This document shows, piece by piece, positions 17,528 to 25,507 of a stretch of 37,031 nucleotides of DNA (its first letter is position 1; each line of letters opens with the position of its first letter). The notes beneath the pieces are model-generated. The model was not told the origin of the DNA. It worked only from the letters and a program-made list of their open reading frames with translations, and searched no databases. The position numbers and the translations under genes were made by a program. This stretch comes from Candidatus Poseidoniales archaeon (GTDB taxonomy: Archaea > Thermoplasmatota > Poseidoniia > Poseidoniales > Poseidoniaceae), in NCBI GenBank assembly GCA_003602635.1, contig QQSJ01000002.1:1-37031 (forward strand), in the 5' to 3' direction.

Positions 17528-19810
17528 TTACTGCGGCCCATCAGAACCCTGGTCAAGCATGTCAGAAAGCGCTGCAGGCAACTCCAGTCGTCCACCGACC
17601 GATGCGGTGGTGCCGGCAGGCGCTTCCACCGCTTCGGTCGTGGGTTCTGTTTCGACCGCTGGTGCAACCTCTTGGGATGGCGAAACAGGCTCCGGTTCTG
17701 AGAAATCGTCGCCCACCAGGGCTTCCAATCCCGCCAGGCCTTCGTTCGGAGTGGAGGTTGCGTCCTCGCCGAGCAGCGATTGAGCCATGGGGTCCAGCGG
17801 GGCAGCAGGCGTCATCGGTGCATAGGCCACAGTCGGCGCCGGCTGGGTGGCCGCGGCATTGGGCTCAGCGCTTCCGTAGATGGACGCCATTTCTGCGGCT
17901 TTCGCGCGCTCGGCCTGTTCTTGTTCCGTCATCGGTTCAACCACATCAGAGCGCTGCTGGGACGAGGGCATGCTGCCGCGCCTGCGCAGCAGCACGATGG
18001 CCCCAGCCACAACAGCGACGATGACAACGCCGGCCAGAACCGCTCCTCCGGATGAGGAAGAAGGCGGAGCGGCTTCGACCTCGAAGGTCCATACTGCACG
18101 GTCGCTGTTTCCGGCAGGATCGAACACCGTGATGACCACCACGCGTTCCCCAGCGGTGTCAAAGGTGACCTGAACTTCTTCACCAAGGAGGTCCGCATCG
18201 TCGTCCGGAACGCCGTTCCCGTCCGAATCCGAAAGCGGATTTAGGTCCCAATGGATGCTGAGGGTTGCTGCTGCATCGACGGGATCGGCCGCTTCAACGC
18301 GCACCACGTTGGAAGCCCCTGCGTCCACAGAGGTGGGCAAAGCGGCCACAGAGGTCGAGGCAAAGCTGGGCAGGGTACGGTCCACAACCACCACACGGCG
18401 CTCAAGCACGTCCGTGTTGCCGCTTGGGTCGGTGACCGTCAGACGCACCATGTGCTCACCAGACTCGGCCCAAGACGCCACCACCGTGGCGTTCTGACCC
18501 GCTGGAGACCCGTCGATTGACCAAGCGCACACGTCCACCAGATGGTCATCGGTCGAGGCTGCGCAGGACAGCCGAAGAACGGCGTCTGGGTCGAGGCGGT
18601 ACCCGTCGTCAACAGGTTGCTCATCGCCGAGGGAAGACACCGCAGCATTGGGTGGCGTCACGTCCGTGACCGTGACGTCGTGTTGAACCATGGCCGTTCG
18701 TCCGTCCACGTCCCGCACGTGAAGCGTGACGGTGAAGGTCCCAGGCCGGTCCCAACTGGCCTGGATGGTGTTCGCTGAACCCCACGTGCCGTCGTTGGTG
18801 GCGTCACCGTCGTTGTCATCGTCGGCTTCCGCATCCACGTCCCACAACCAGTCCACCAACCGGTTCAACCGGTCTGGGGTCGAAGAAGCGTCCAGAACGA
18901 TGGTTTGTCCAAGGGTCGTGGAGGCGTTTTCATCGTCTTCGATCACCGGAGCCATCGGTGGGTCCAGGGTCAAACGCACCGTGATTCGAAGGTCGGCCGG
19001 AGCTGCTCCGCCAGAGATGGCATCGCCGGCGTCCAACAACAGGTGCATGGGCACTCCGGCCAAGGAAGTGGGGACGGTCCAGGTCAGCGAGGACGTGCTG
19101 GCAACGTCAAGCAGGGCCGTGCCCGCAGCAGGAGCATGCTGAGCACCTCCTTCCCAAGCCGAACGTTGCGCGTCGGTGAGGAAGGCAAGGTCGCCTGCGC
19201 CGTCAAGCCCCCATGCTTCGATCTGGACGGAGGTCCCCGCATCGAGGGACAGGCCTTCGTCCTGCGTGAGCCACATGCTGGTGTTCTCAAGGGCAGCAAA
19301 GAGGTCGTGGACCACCGTGAGCGCTCCATCGTTCAGCACCGAGACCTGCACGCTGATTTGGGCGCGAGCGCCCCCTTGATCTCCCTGTCCTTGGTCGCCG
19401 TCGTGGGCAAGGTTGTCAACGACCAGCGACCACGTCTTTGCGTTGATGGACGCGGGGACCTTCCAATGGAAGACCTGCGCTCCAATGGCCGACTCTGTTG
19501 ACACGGGCGTGGTCACGGCGTTGCGGTAACTTTGGCCAAGTTCGTACGGCGCCTTTCCTGCATCGTCAAACACCAGCAGATCCACGGCGTCGTCGACCAC
19601 GAGCACATCGAACGCGAGGACGGTGCCCGGTGCATGCTCACCGAGATTGATGTCGAGGCATGACCCTCCATCGACCGCCACGGCGCCCGTGACGGCGGAC
19701 AGTTCTGCAGAGGCGCAAGAGGGGACGGCGCGGCCTTCAGCCGCGCTGGCATGAGGCATGGAGGCGCAGAGCATCAGCAGCACCAGCAGGGCCCCTAGGA
19801 CACGACGCAT
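17528..19810 (-). CDS. Secreted PKD-repeat protein with C-terminal membrane anchor
   Basis: The 760-aa product is predicted from the ATG at 19810, where a signal peptide follows (RRVLGALLVLLMLCASMPHASA); a longer frame to 19909 would overlap the RNase Z gene. Residues about 30-280 form a beta domain of unknown type. Three PKD-like domains follow at about 290-383, 385-477 and 480-580, each ending in the typical pattern (RPGTFTVTLHVRDVDG, ESGEHMVRLTVTDPSGN, TAGERVVVITVFDPAGN). Aspartate-rich DDDNDGDATNDG and DSDGNGVPDDD inserts look calcium-binding. A helix near 590-609 with RRRG after it anchors the protein, leaving an acidic, Q/A/P-rich cytoplasmic tail of about 150 residues. PKD domains usually mediate protein or polysaccharide contacts on the surface. 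Confidence 0.88.
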   Translation of the reverse strand: MRRVLGALLVLLMLCASMPHASAAEGRAVPSCASAELSAVTGAVAVDGGSCLDINLGEHAPGTVLAFDVLVVDDAVDLLVFDDAGKAPYELGQSYRNAVTTPVSTESAIGAQVFHWKVPASINAKTWSLVVDNLAHDGDQGQGDQGGARAQISVQVSVLNDGALTVVHDLFAALENTSMWLTQDEGLSLDAGTSVQIEAWGLDGAGDLAFLTDAQRSAWEGGAQHAPAAGTALLDVASTSSLTWTVPTSLAGVPMHLLLDAGDAISGGAAPADLRITVRLTLDPPMAPVIEDDENASTTLGQTIVLDASSTPDRLNRLVDWLWDVDAEADDDNDGDATNDGTWGSANTIQASWDRPGTFTVTLHVRDVDGRTAMVQHDVTVTDVTPPNAAVSSLGDEQPVDDGYRLDPDAVLRLSCAASTDDHLVDVCAWSIDGSPAGQNATVVASWAESGEHMVRLTVTDPSGNTDVLERRVVVVDRTLPSFASTSVAALPTSVDAGASNVVRVEAADPVDAAATLSIHWDLNPLSDSDGNGVPDDDADLLGEEVQVTFDTAGERVVVITVFDPAGNSDRAVWTFEVEAAPPSSSSGGAVLAGVVIVAVVAGAIVLLRRRGSMPSSQQRSDVVEPMTEQEQAERAKAAEMASIYGSAEPNAAATQPAPTVAYAPMTPAAPLDPMAQSLLGEDATSTPNEGLAGLEALVGDDFSEPEPVSPSQEVAPAVETEPTTEAVEAPAGTTASVGGRLELPAALSDMLDQGSDGPQ

Positions 19811-19835
19811 GTGACTGACGTCGCTGCTGCGGCTT

Positions 19836-20840
19836 TCAACGTCTGCCTTCCACGAGCAGACAGGCCCGCCATCCAGTGTCCTCTCGCACGAGGTGGTGCA
19901 CCGTGCCATCCGAATGCACGGTCAAGCGGTCTCCGTCCGCCAACGCCACGCATGGCAACGTGCCCTCAAGCACCGCTTTTGCTTCTGCTAAGGAAGGTCC
20001 AGCCTCGCTCAGTCTGGCGCTGAAATGCGTCAACGCAAGACCACGAGCGCCGAGGTGTTGGGCCGTGCGCGCAGCGCCTGCAGCCGTGCTGTGGAGGTGG
20101 TTGGCAGCGCGATCCGCGTGCTCCTCGAGGTAGGTGGCCTCGTGAACCAGCACGTCGGGCCCGGGCGAGTCCCCGGTCAGGCCTGGAGACGCCGTGTCTC
20201 CCGACACGACAAGGCTGGCCGAGGGCCCATCGATTCGCCATCCGCACGATGGAACGGAGTGAAGGGACACAAGCGGTGTGAGCACGTGATCGGACCAGCC
20301 GTCGGGCGTCCAAGCCGCCGAGGATTCGGTCAGGCCTTCGCCCGTGATGGTGATCCAGCGGCCCGTGGCCACATCGCCAAGACGCCAGATGATGGGGTAC
20401 CCCAACAGGTCCTCAGTGGCTCCAAGTTCACGCCAGACTCGCATCTGGCGCCACAGGTCTGATGCGGGCAAATCCCCGGGCGGCGTGCCTTCGAAACCAT
20501 GCTGCAGCGCATGTTCGAAGGTCGTACCGCTGACCGGCCCTGCGACGATCAGCGGTTCCTCACGACCGTCCAAACCCGAGGTTTGCAACCACGGAAGCAG
20601 CCCCCATGTATGGTCGAGATGGCCATGAGTCAGCAGAACCGCGGCAACGCGGCGGCTGCGAAGCCTTGGCGTGCCCGGCTCAGTCTTGAGGTGACGACGT
20701 GCCGCCGTGAACCGATCCTGGAAGCCTTCCCCGGGATCGAGAATGACCAAGCCTTCGGGGCAAGCGAGCACCGACCCGCTGACGGCACGCTTGGTGGTCG
20801 GACGAGCCGAAGCCGTACCAAGCACGTGGAGGTCCAACAT
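19836..20840 (-). CDS. rnz: RNase Z-type metallo-beta-lactamase (tRNA 3' processing)
   Basis: RNase Z trims the 3' trailer of pre-tRNAs in the cytoplasm. The 334-aa product has the metal-binding motif LLTHGHLDHTWGL (residues 69-81, H72, H74, D76, H77), a VVSGDTASP aspartate motif, and the RNase Z block of HEATYLEEHADRAANHLHST followed by LALTHFSAR. The HST and THFSAR phrases separate RNase Z from other members of the superfamily. Length fits the short (bacterial/archaeal) form. It starts 9 nt after the PRC-barrel gene and lies downstream of ribosomal protein L15e, so it belongs to a small RNA/translation operon. The PKD protein gene starts 25 nt after its stop. Confidence 0.92.
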   Translation of the reverse strand: MLDLHVLGTASARPTTKRAVSGSVLACPEGLVILDPGEGFQDRFTAARRHLKTEPGTPRLRSRRVAAVLLTHGHLDHTWGLLPWLQTSGLDGREEPLIVAGPVSGTTFEHALQHGFEGTPPGDLPASDLWRQMRVWRELGATEDLLGYPIIWRLGDVATGRWITITGEGLTESSAAWTPDGWSDHVLTPLVSLHSVPSCGWRIDGPSASLVVSGDTASPGLTGDSPGPDVLVHEATYLEEHADRAANHLHSTAAGAARTAQHLGARGLALTHFSARLSEAGPSLAEAKAVLEGTLPCVALADGDRLTVHSDGTVHHLVREDTGWRACLLVEGRR

Positions 20841-20849
20841 CGAAGCACC

Positions 20850-21092
20850 TCAAGGAAGGGGGATGGGCGTTTCCGGGAACCACCGCAAGACGACAACGTC
20901 CCCGACGCCGCGGATCCATCGCCACGGGACCGCGACGTCGATGCTCTGCTCAACCAAGTCGGTCGGCGTTTCTGTGACGAAGAGATGGGAGCACGCCATC
21001 CCTTCCAAATCGATGACGGCGTCATGCACGCGCCCCAAACGGCGACCGTCGGGAAGGTAGACTTCCTTCCCACGCACGGCGGTGACGTCCAT
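20850..21092 (-). CDS. Small PRC-barrel domain protein
   Basis: The product is 80 aa from the ATG at 21092, which has a GGGAGGG ribosome site just upstream; a longer frame to 21158 would overlap the L15e gene. The whole protein is one PRC-barrel: GKEVYLPDGRRLGRVHDAVI at the start, then a second strand set ending in VPWRWIRGVGDVVVLR. PRC-barrels occur in RimM (ribosome maturation) and, in archaea, in CdpB-type cell-division proteins of about this size. Its place between L15e and RNase Z favours a translation or RNA role, but a division role cannot be excluded from the sequence. Confidence 0.87.
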   Translation of the reverse strand: MDVTAVRGKEVYLPDGRRLGRVHDAVIDLEGMACSHLFVTETPTDLVEQSIDVAVPWRWIRGVGDVVVLRWFPETPIPLP

Positions 21093-21154
21093 GACCCTCC
21101 CTCGTCGATGAACAGGGGGGTCCAACCTTGAACCCAACGTCGAGAAGACGACGT

Positions 21155-21760
21155 TCACTTGCCGCGGTTGAGGTTCGCCTTGAGCGAGGGTCGGAGCTTC
21201 TCAGCGCCCTTGCCCTTGCTGCGGACGAGACCACGTCCGCGCTTACCGGCGGAGGTGAGGCCACGGGCTGCACGGCCGCGGTGGCTGTTGTGGCCGTTCG
21301 CCTGAGAGAACACGCCGAGTTGCTTGTCAGCGATGATCGCAGGGTGGTGCGTATCGATGAGAATGACCTCGTAGTACTTGTGCTTGCCATCTTGGCCAAC
21401 CCAGTAGGAGTTGAGGACTTCCAAGTTGGGGTAGTGACGAGCGCAGCGCTCTTCGGCGATGCGCTGGATGTTCTTGCCCATGGTGATCTTTCGGACACCG
21501 GCCTTGGAGGGCTTGCGCTTCATGTGCACCTTGCCCTTGCGCAGACCACCGCGGCGAACGCGGGTGCGGACGACGACGACGCCTTGCTTGGCCTTGTAGC
21601 CGAGGCGGCGTGCGGCGTCGATGCGCGTGGGCTTCTCGACACGATCGAAGACGGGAGCACGGCGCCATTGGGCCATGCGGGTCTGCCGGTACATGTGGGG
21701 CAGAGCATCCTTCGGCTGCTGCCAGGTCGCGCGGACGTGGTGGTAGAGTCCCTTGGTCAT
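21155..21760 (-). CDS. rpl15e: 50S ribosomal protein L15e
   Basis: This large-subunit ribosomal protein is found in archaea and eukaryotes but not bacteria, so it fixes the domain of the host. The 201-aa product is strongly basic and matches the family throughout: LYHHVRATWQQP at the start, APVFDRVEKPTRIDAARRLG, the glycine/arginine stretch VRTRVRRGGLRKG, and LEVLNSYWVGQDGKHKYYEV. Length is normal for archaea. A GAGGTG ribosome site lies 5 nt before the ATG, and a TATA-like TGATAAAGG lies about 37 nt upstream, predicting a leader of roughly 10 nt. It is probably the first gene of the operon containing the PRC-barrel protein and RNase Z. Confidence 0.97.
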   Translation of the reverse strand: MTKGLYHHVRATWQQPKDALPHMYRQTRMAQWRRAPVFDRVEKPTRIDAARRLGYKAKQGVVVVRTRVRRGGLRKGKVHMKRKPSKAGVRKITMGKNIQRIAEERCARHYPNLEVLNSYWVGQDGKHKYYEVILIDTHHPAIIADKQLGVFSQANGHNSHRGRAARGLTSAGKRGRGLVRSKGKGAEKLRPSLKANLNRGK

Positions 21761-21794
21761 ATGGACACCTCAGCGAGTTGCCGACCTTCCACCC

Positions 21795-21801
21795 CTTTAT
21801 C
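21795..21801 (-). promoter_or_regulatory. TATA-like element for the L15e operon
   Basis: The minus strand reads TGATAAA here, inside a GC-rich stretch. A start about 26 nt downstream would fall near 21771 and leave a leader of some 10 nt that contains the GAGGTG ribosome site. Support is positional only. Confidence 0.4.
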
Positions 21802-21984
21802 AGCCCTCCCCCGGGGGTTTGAGCCTCAACGTGGGCGTTCCGCCGGATGTTGAGCGCCTCCGTCAGCGCATGAATCGACGTCCAAAGGAGGGGGCTCCGA
21901 CGGAAAAAGGAACCCTTCCGAGTCTGCTGGATGGAGGTCTGCAAGCGGGCAAATTGATGAGGACAACCTCACACCGGACGGGCC

Positions 21985-22386
21985 ATGGAGGTCGTTTTGG
22001 TGGACATGGCTTGGCTCAAGCCTCACGAAGAAGTACAGTCCCACCGGGTGGACGAGCTTCGGTCGCAATTCGAGAAGGAGGGGCATGTGGACCTGCCCTT
22101 GTTGGTGGACCGCAGCACGGGCACCATCCTCGACGGGCATCACCGGTTCACCGTCGGCCAAGTGCTGGGTCTGCACCGCATGCCTGCCTTGCTGTTTGAT
22201 TACCTCGACGAAACGCGGATTGCGGTGGACACCTGGCCCGGGTGCGGCCGTGAACACATCACCAAGCAGGAGATCATCGATTTGGCGTTGCGAGGTGAGC
22301 GGACGCCGCCAAAGACCAGCCGCCACCACATCGACGTGCCCATTCCGACCATCGAGGTGGCGCTGGCCGACCTCCGCGACCCCTGA
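21985..22386 (+). CDS. Short ParB/SerK-like protein (DGHHR motif)
   Basis: This 133-aa protein belongs to the ParB/sulfiredoxin-like fold. It has WLKPHEEVQSHRVDELRSQF, then the core LLVDRSTGTILDGHHRFTVG at about residues 40-59, and a C-terminal GERTPPKTSRH. The DGHHR box and the PPKTxRH tail resemble the free-serine kinase branch (archaeal SerK, staphylococcal SbnI) more than chromosome-partition ParB. Those enzymes are longer, and this copy lacks any DNA-binding domain. It could be a compact nucleotide-dependent kinase or a binding domain only. The ATG at 21985 is the likelier start because it keeps the first beta strand; an ATG at 22006 is the alternative. It converges with the rhodanese gene, leaving 2 nt between stops. 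Confidence 0.75.
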   Translation: MEVVLVDMAWLKPHEEVQSHRVDELRSQFEKEGHVDLPLLVDRSTGTILDGHHRFTVGQVLGLHRMPALLFDYLDETRIAVDTWPGCGREHITKQEIIDLALRGERTPPKTSRHHIDVPIPTIEVALADLRDP

Positions 22387-22388
22387 GC

Positions 22389-22778
22389 CTATTCGGCCAA
22401 TCCAGCCGCTTTGATGGCACGCCATCCGCCCCACACCGACCACACGTCGGTGTACCCCATGTCGATCAACGAGGCGCCGGCGATGGCGCTGCGAAACCCG
22501 CCACCGCAGTACAGGACGAGGCGTGCGTCAACCTTCGTCACCAAGGCCTCAATGTCCCGTTCAAGGACGCCCTTGGAGAGGTGCACGGCTCCTTCGAGGT
22601 GGCCTGCCTCAAATTCGTGCTGTTCGCGCACGTCGATGATGATGAGCTCCGTTGCATCCCGAAGCATCGCGGCGAGGCCATCGCCGTCGCACTCCTGAAT
22701 CCGGCCTCGGCAGGCTTCGACACGGGCCAAAAACCGCGCAGGGTGGGCTTTCGCATGCGCCAAACGATCTGCGTCCAT
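22389..22778 (-). CDS. Rhodanese domain protein
   Basis: This single-domain sulfurtransferase-type protein of 129 aa has an N-terminal helical segment of about 30 residues and then the rhodanese fold: LIIIDVREQHEFEAGHLEGA near residues 45-64 and the active-site loop LYCGGGFRSA with the catalytic cysteine near 91. The loop CGGGFRS matches active single-domain rhodaneses, which carry sulfur as a cysteine persulfide. Its partner is unknown. It starts 51 nt from the divergent RNA methyltransferase gene. A sulfur-relay role, for example in tRNA thiolation, would be consistent with the RNA methyltransferase next door but is not shown. Confidence 0.9.
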   Translation of the reverse strand: MDADRLAHAKAHPARFLARVEACRGRIQECDGDGLAAMLRDATELIIIDVREQHEFEAGHLEGAVHLSKGVLERDIEALVTKVDARLVLYCGGGFRSAIAGASLIDMGYTDVWSVWGGWRAIKAAGLAE

Positions 22779-22829
22779 GGCGGCTCAACCTAGCATCAGG
22801 CTCATGACCGCTTCGTCGGCTGCCCCATC

Positions 22830-23543
22830 ATGCAGCGCCAGGGTGTTGTGGCCGCAGAAGAGGCGCTTGCTTCTGGACAAGCCAGAGCCATCCTGGTTCT
22901 GAAGGACCACGACCAGCACATTGCAGGCTTGTGCGAGCAAGCCCGGGCCGCAGGCGTCCCGATTCACGAGATCACCGAGCGCGACATGTGGAGGATGGCG
23001 CAACCCGGTGGCGAATCCTCACCGCGCGTGTTGACCTTGGTGGGCCGGGACCCAGAGGTTGCAAACGTAGAGGAACTCGTGACGCGTGGTGGCCTCCTGC
23101 TGTGCCTCGATGGTGTCGCCTATGCGGGTAACATGGGGTTCTCAGTGCGCACCGCGGAAGTCGCAGGTGCAGCGGGCGTGGTGCTGGCCACCGACCAACC
23201 GATTCCCGGCCGTGCATGGAAGGACCTCCGTCACAGCAGCATGCAAGCGACGCGTTTCATCCCCGTCGTGGAAGGCCGCATCGAGGGGATCATCGCATCA
23301 GCCAAAACAGCGGGATTCCGCATCGTGGCGGTTGAAGACGTTGGTAGCCACGACCTGCCAGAGGTGGATTTGACCGGCGATGTGATCGTGATCGTTGGGG
23401 CCGAAGCCGAAGGCGTCAGCGCCACGGCCCTCGAAGCGGCGGATGCCGTGGTGCGTTTGCCGATGCATGGCTTCGTTCCGTCCTACAACCTCCAGGTGGC
23501 GGTGGCCTGCGCTTGTGTGGAAGCCGCCCGTCAGCGGCGGTGA
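22830..23543 (+). CDS. SpoU/TrmH-family RNA 2'-O-methyltransferase
   Basis: The family transfers a methyl group from S-adenosylmethionine to a ribose 2'-OH in rRNA or tRNA through a knotted SPOUT fold. The 237-aa product has an N-terminal substrate-binding part (VVAAEEALASGQARAILVL) and the three SPOUT motifs: NMGFSVRTAEVAGAAGV (residues 101-117, with N101 and R107), IVGAEAEGVS (about 188-197) and LPMHGFVPSYNLQVAVA (about 210-226). Which nucleotide it modifies cannot be told from sequence; both 23S rRNA Gm and tRNA Gm enzymes look like this. The frame extends upstream to 22794 without another standard start, so the ATG at 22830 is the simplest choice. No ribosome site is visible. Confidence 0.92.
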   Translation: MQRQGVVAAEEALASGQARAILVLKDHDQHIAGLCEQARAAGVPIHEITERDMWRMAQPGGESSPRVLTLVGRDPEVANVEELVTRGGLLLCLDGVAYAGNMGFSVRTAEVAGAAGVVLATDQPIPGRAWKDLRHSSMQATRFIPVVEGRIEGIIASAKTAGFRIVAVEDVGSHDLPEVDLTGDVIVIVGAEAEGVSATALEAADAVVRLPMHGFVPSYNLQVAVACACVEAARQRR

Positions 23544-23577
23544 CGGCCAAACGCCTCTTAGGCTCCCGAGGAAGGGG

Positions 23578-23585
23578 TTTTAGGG
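23578..23585 (+). promoter_or_regulatory. TATA-like TTTTAGGG element before phnC
   Basis: TTTTAGGG sits in a GC-rich surround, centred about 26 nt before a GTG at 23606. That is the right spacing for a leaderless transcript beginning at the GTG. The same core appears before phnD and the Fea1-like gene and inside the nuoA palindrome, so it may be a shared regulatory box as well as the TATA element. Confidence 0.45.
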
Positions 23586-23605
23586 AAGGCGAAATCCGAC
23601 AAAGC

Positions 23606-24280
23606 GTGGACGACGAAGCGATGCTGTCCACCCGCGGGCTGTCCGTTGGATACGACCATGCGTTGGTATCGGACATTGACTTGGACGTCTTTCCGGGCGA
23701 CATCATCGGAATCATCGGGGCTTCAGGAATCGGAAAAACCACGATTTTGAGGACCTTGGCCGGCTTGATCCCCCCGTTCCAAGGCAACCTCGAGCACTCC
23801 CTTGTGAAGAACGGAGAATTGGGCTACATCCCTCAGCGGCTTGGCCTCGTTCGTCACGCTTCCGTTGAACACAACGTCGCCTTGGGAGCACGGGCCACCG
23901 CACGCAAGCCGCCGGAGGGCACTTCGTCGGTTCGTCAGTGGAAAGCAACGGTCACCCACGAAGCGATCAAAGCGATGGGGTTGACCGAGAAAACCCGTGA
24001 ACCGGTCCGGCGGCTCTCAGGTGGTCAACAACGCCGTACCGCCACCGCACGCACCCTTGCCCAGCGGCCTCGCATCATCCTCGCCGATGAATTTCTCAGT
24101 GAACTCGATGCAGAAAACGTCGAGATGGTGTTTGGCGCCATCCACCGGCTTGTGAAGGAAGACGGCTCTGCCTTGGTGGTGGTCGAGCACAACGTCGAGC
24201 GCGCGTTCAGGTATTGCACGCGGGTGCTTCGGGTTCGCGACGGTCGACTGCACCCTGTTCAGGGCGGTGAGAGCGAATGA
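23606..24280 (+). CDS. phnC: Phn-type ABC transporter ATP-binding protein (PhnC-like)
   Basis: This is the ATPase of an importer that also includes PhnE- and PhnD-like proteins. From the GTG at 23606 it has 224 aa; an ATG at 23621 is the alternative start. All ABC motifs are present: Walker A GASGIGKTT (about 38-46), a Q-loop in LGYIPQRLG (about 72-80), the signature RLSGGQQRRTATA (about 136-148) and Walker B RIILADEFLSELD (about 156-168), followed by a switch histidine in VVEHNVERA. Spacing resembles the phosphonate transporter class. The gene overlaps phnE by 4 nt (ATGA). The transported substrate need not be a phosphonate; no C-P bond cleavage genes are visible in this window. Confidence 0.88.
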   Translation: MDDEAMLSTRGLSVGYDHALVSDIDLDVFPGDIIGIIGASGIGKTTILRTLAGLIPPFQGNLEHSLVKNGELGYIPQRLGLVRHASVEHNVALGARATARKPPEGTSSVRQWKATVTHEAIKAMGLTEKTREPVRRLSGGQQRRTATARTLAQRPRIILADEFLSELDAENVEMVFGAIHRLVKEDGSALVVVEHNVERAFRYCTRVLRVRDGRLHPVQGGESE

Positions 24281-25185
24281 ACCGGGGCACCCTCAACATT
24301 GGGCTGCTGACGTTCGGCCTGCTGCTGCTGACGGTGGTGGTCCTGAACGATTTGGCCGTGGGACAATGGTCGCGCTTTGAGGGAGGATGGGACAACCTTC
24401 GTCGTCTGGTCACAGAAAGCCTCTGGCCACCGGATTGGACGGTTCTGAAGGCACGCAATTACCCGGTCTGTGAAGCTGCCTTTGGTTTCATGTGTTCCAA
24501 AGCCTACCTTGGGATGCTTGAGACCCTCAAAATGGCCTTCGTAGGAACCGTGATCGGTTTCCTTGGAGCCATCGTGTTGGCGCCTCTGGCAGCGAGCAAC
24601 CTCGCGCCTTCATGGGTCGGAGGGCCTGCCCGCCTCCTTTTGGCCGGCATGCGCAGCCTTCCCAGCATCATTTGGGCCATCCTCTTCGTGGCCATCGTCG
24701 GCCTGGGGCCGCTCGCTGGCGTTCTCGCCATGGCCTTCTACACCGTGGGCTACCTCGGCAAACTCCAGTTTGAGTCCTTTGAAGGGCTGGCCAACGGACC
24801 CATCGAAGCGGCCCGAGCCATGGGGATGAACCGGACGGAGACCTTCCTTTTCGTGGTCATTCCCGAATCTGCGAACGGGTTGATCAGTCAACTGTTGTTC
24901 ATGTTCGAATACAACGTCCGGCATGGCAGCGTGCTTGGATTGGTGGGGGCAGGTGGCATTGGGTACTACCTGTCGTATTACCTCGGATTCCTTCTCTATG
25001 ACGCCGTGATGGCGCTCATTCTGGTCATTTTCGTGGTCGTGGTCGCCATTGAAGCCGTCTCACGACGGCTTCGTTCCTTCCTCTCGGAATCCGATGACGT
25101 CCCCAAAGCCAGTTGGATTTCCGTCCTCATGAGCCCCGACCGTGCCGCGGCGGCTGACGCCACGTCGACGGACGCTGAGGTATGA
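24277..25185 (+). CDS. phnE: Phn-type ABC transporter permease (PhnE-like)
   Basis: This membrane channel subunit of 302 aa has about six predicted helices. The first is at 6-24; an external segment with two cysteines (YPVCEAAFGFMCSKA) follows, then the conserved permease core begins (YLGMLETLKMAFVGTVIGFL). The cytoplasmic coupling loop is clear: EAARAMGMNRTETFLFVVIP near residues 184-203, followed by RHGSVLGLVGAGGIGYYL, a phrase typical of PhnE proteins. The C-terminal 35 residues are polar. It starts inside the end of phnC. The order ATPase-permease with the binding protein on the opposite strand is unusual for this transporter class. Confidence 0.92.
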   Translation: MNRGTLNIGLLTFGLLLLTVVVLNDLAVGQWSRFEGGWDNLRRLVTESLWPPDWTVLKARNYPVCEAAFGFMCSKAYLGMLETLKMAFVGTVIGFLGAIVLAPLAASNLAPSWVGGPARLLLAGMRSLPSIIWAILFVAIVGLGPLAGVLAMAFYTVGYLGKLQFESFEGLANGPIEAARAMGMNRTETFLFVVIPESANGLISQLLFMFEYNVRHGSVLGLVGAGGIGYYLSYYLGFLLYDAVMALILVIFVVVVAIEAVSRRLRSFLSESDDVPKASWISVLMSPDRAAAADATSTDAEV

Positions 25186-25194
25186 GGTAGGAGG

Positions 25195-25507
25195 GTGAGC
25201 GAACGCGGCCTCGCGGCCCTGCTCATCGCCCTGATGACGGTGCCCCTGTTGGCCCACACGGCCCCCTACGTCTACGGAAATCCCAAGGAGCCGAGCACGG
25301 TCTTTGCTGCACCCTTACCTCACCTTGCAGGGGCTGCTCATGGTCGGCTGCTTGGCCACGTTGGCCTTTGCACCGTCCTATCCACGGTTGGTGTTTGCAC
25401 TGTCCTACAACGCCCTCTTTGCCGCGTTGCAGGTGATGGTCGGCGCGGCAGTGGTCCTGCTGGTGATGCGGCAGGAACGAAGGCATCAGATGGCGCTCAC
25501 TGCGTAG
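25195..25507 (+). pseudogene. Small membrane protein gene broken by an apparent +1 frameshift
   Basis: A GTG at 25195, preceded by AGGAGG, starts a frame reading SERGLAALLIALMTVPLLAH and then TAPYVYGNPKEPSTV. Near 25303 the plausible coding frame changes: the +1 frame continues with LLHPYLTLQGLLMVGCLATL and two more hydrophobic helices and stops at 25507. Removing one T from the TTT at 25303-25305 would join the parts into a protein of about 103 aa with three helices. The original frame instead runs into a low-hydrophobicity stretch to 25644 over the antisense gene. It lies 9 nt after phnE, so it probably belongs to that operon. A sequencing or assembly error is as likely as a real mutation. 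The overall look resembles small DUF3311-type membrane proteins, but that is tentative. Confidence 0.55.

Noticed and set aside
21761-21984. Possible small gene or RNA between L15e and the ParB/SerK-like gene
   Set aside because: The only open frame continues antiparallel or out of frame through the ParB-like gene, and I see no tRNA-like or strongly structured RNA fold.
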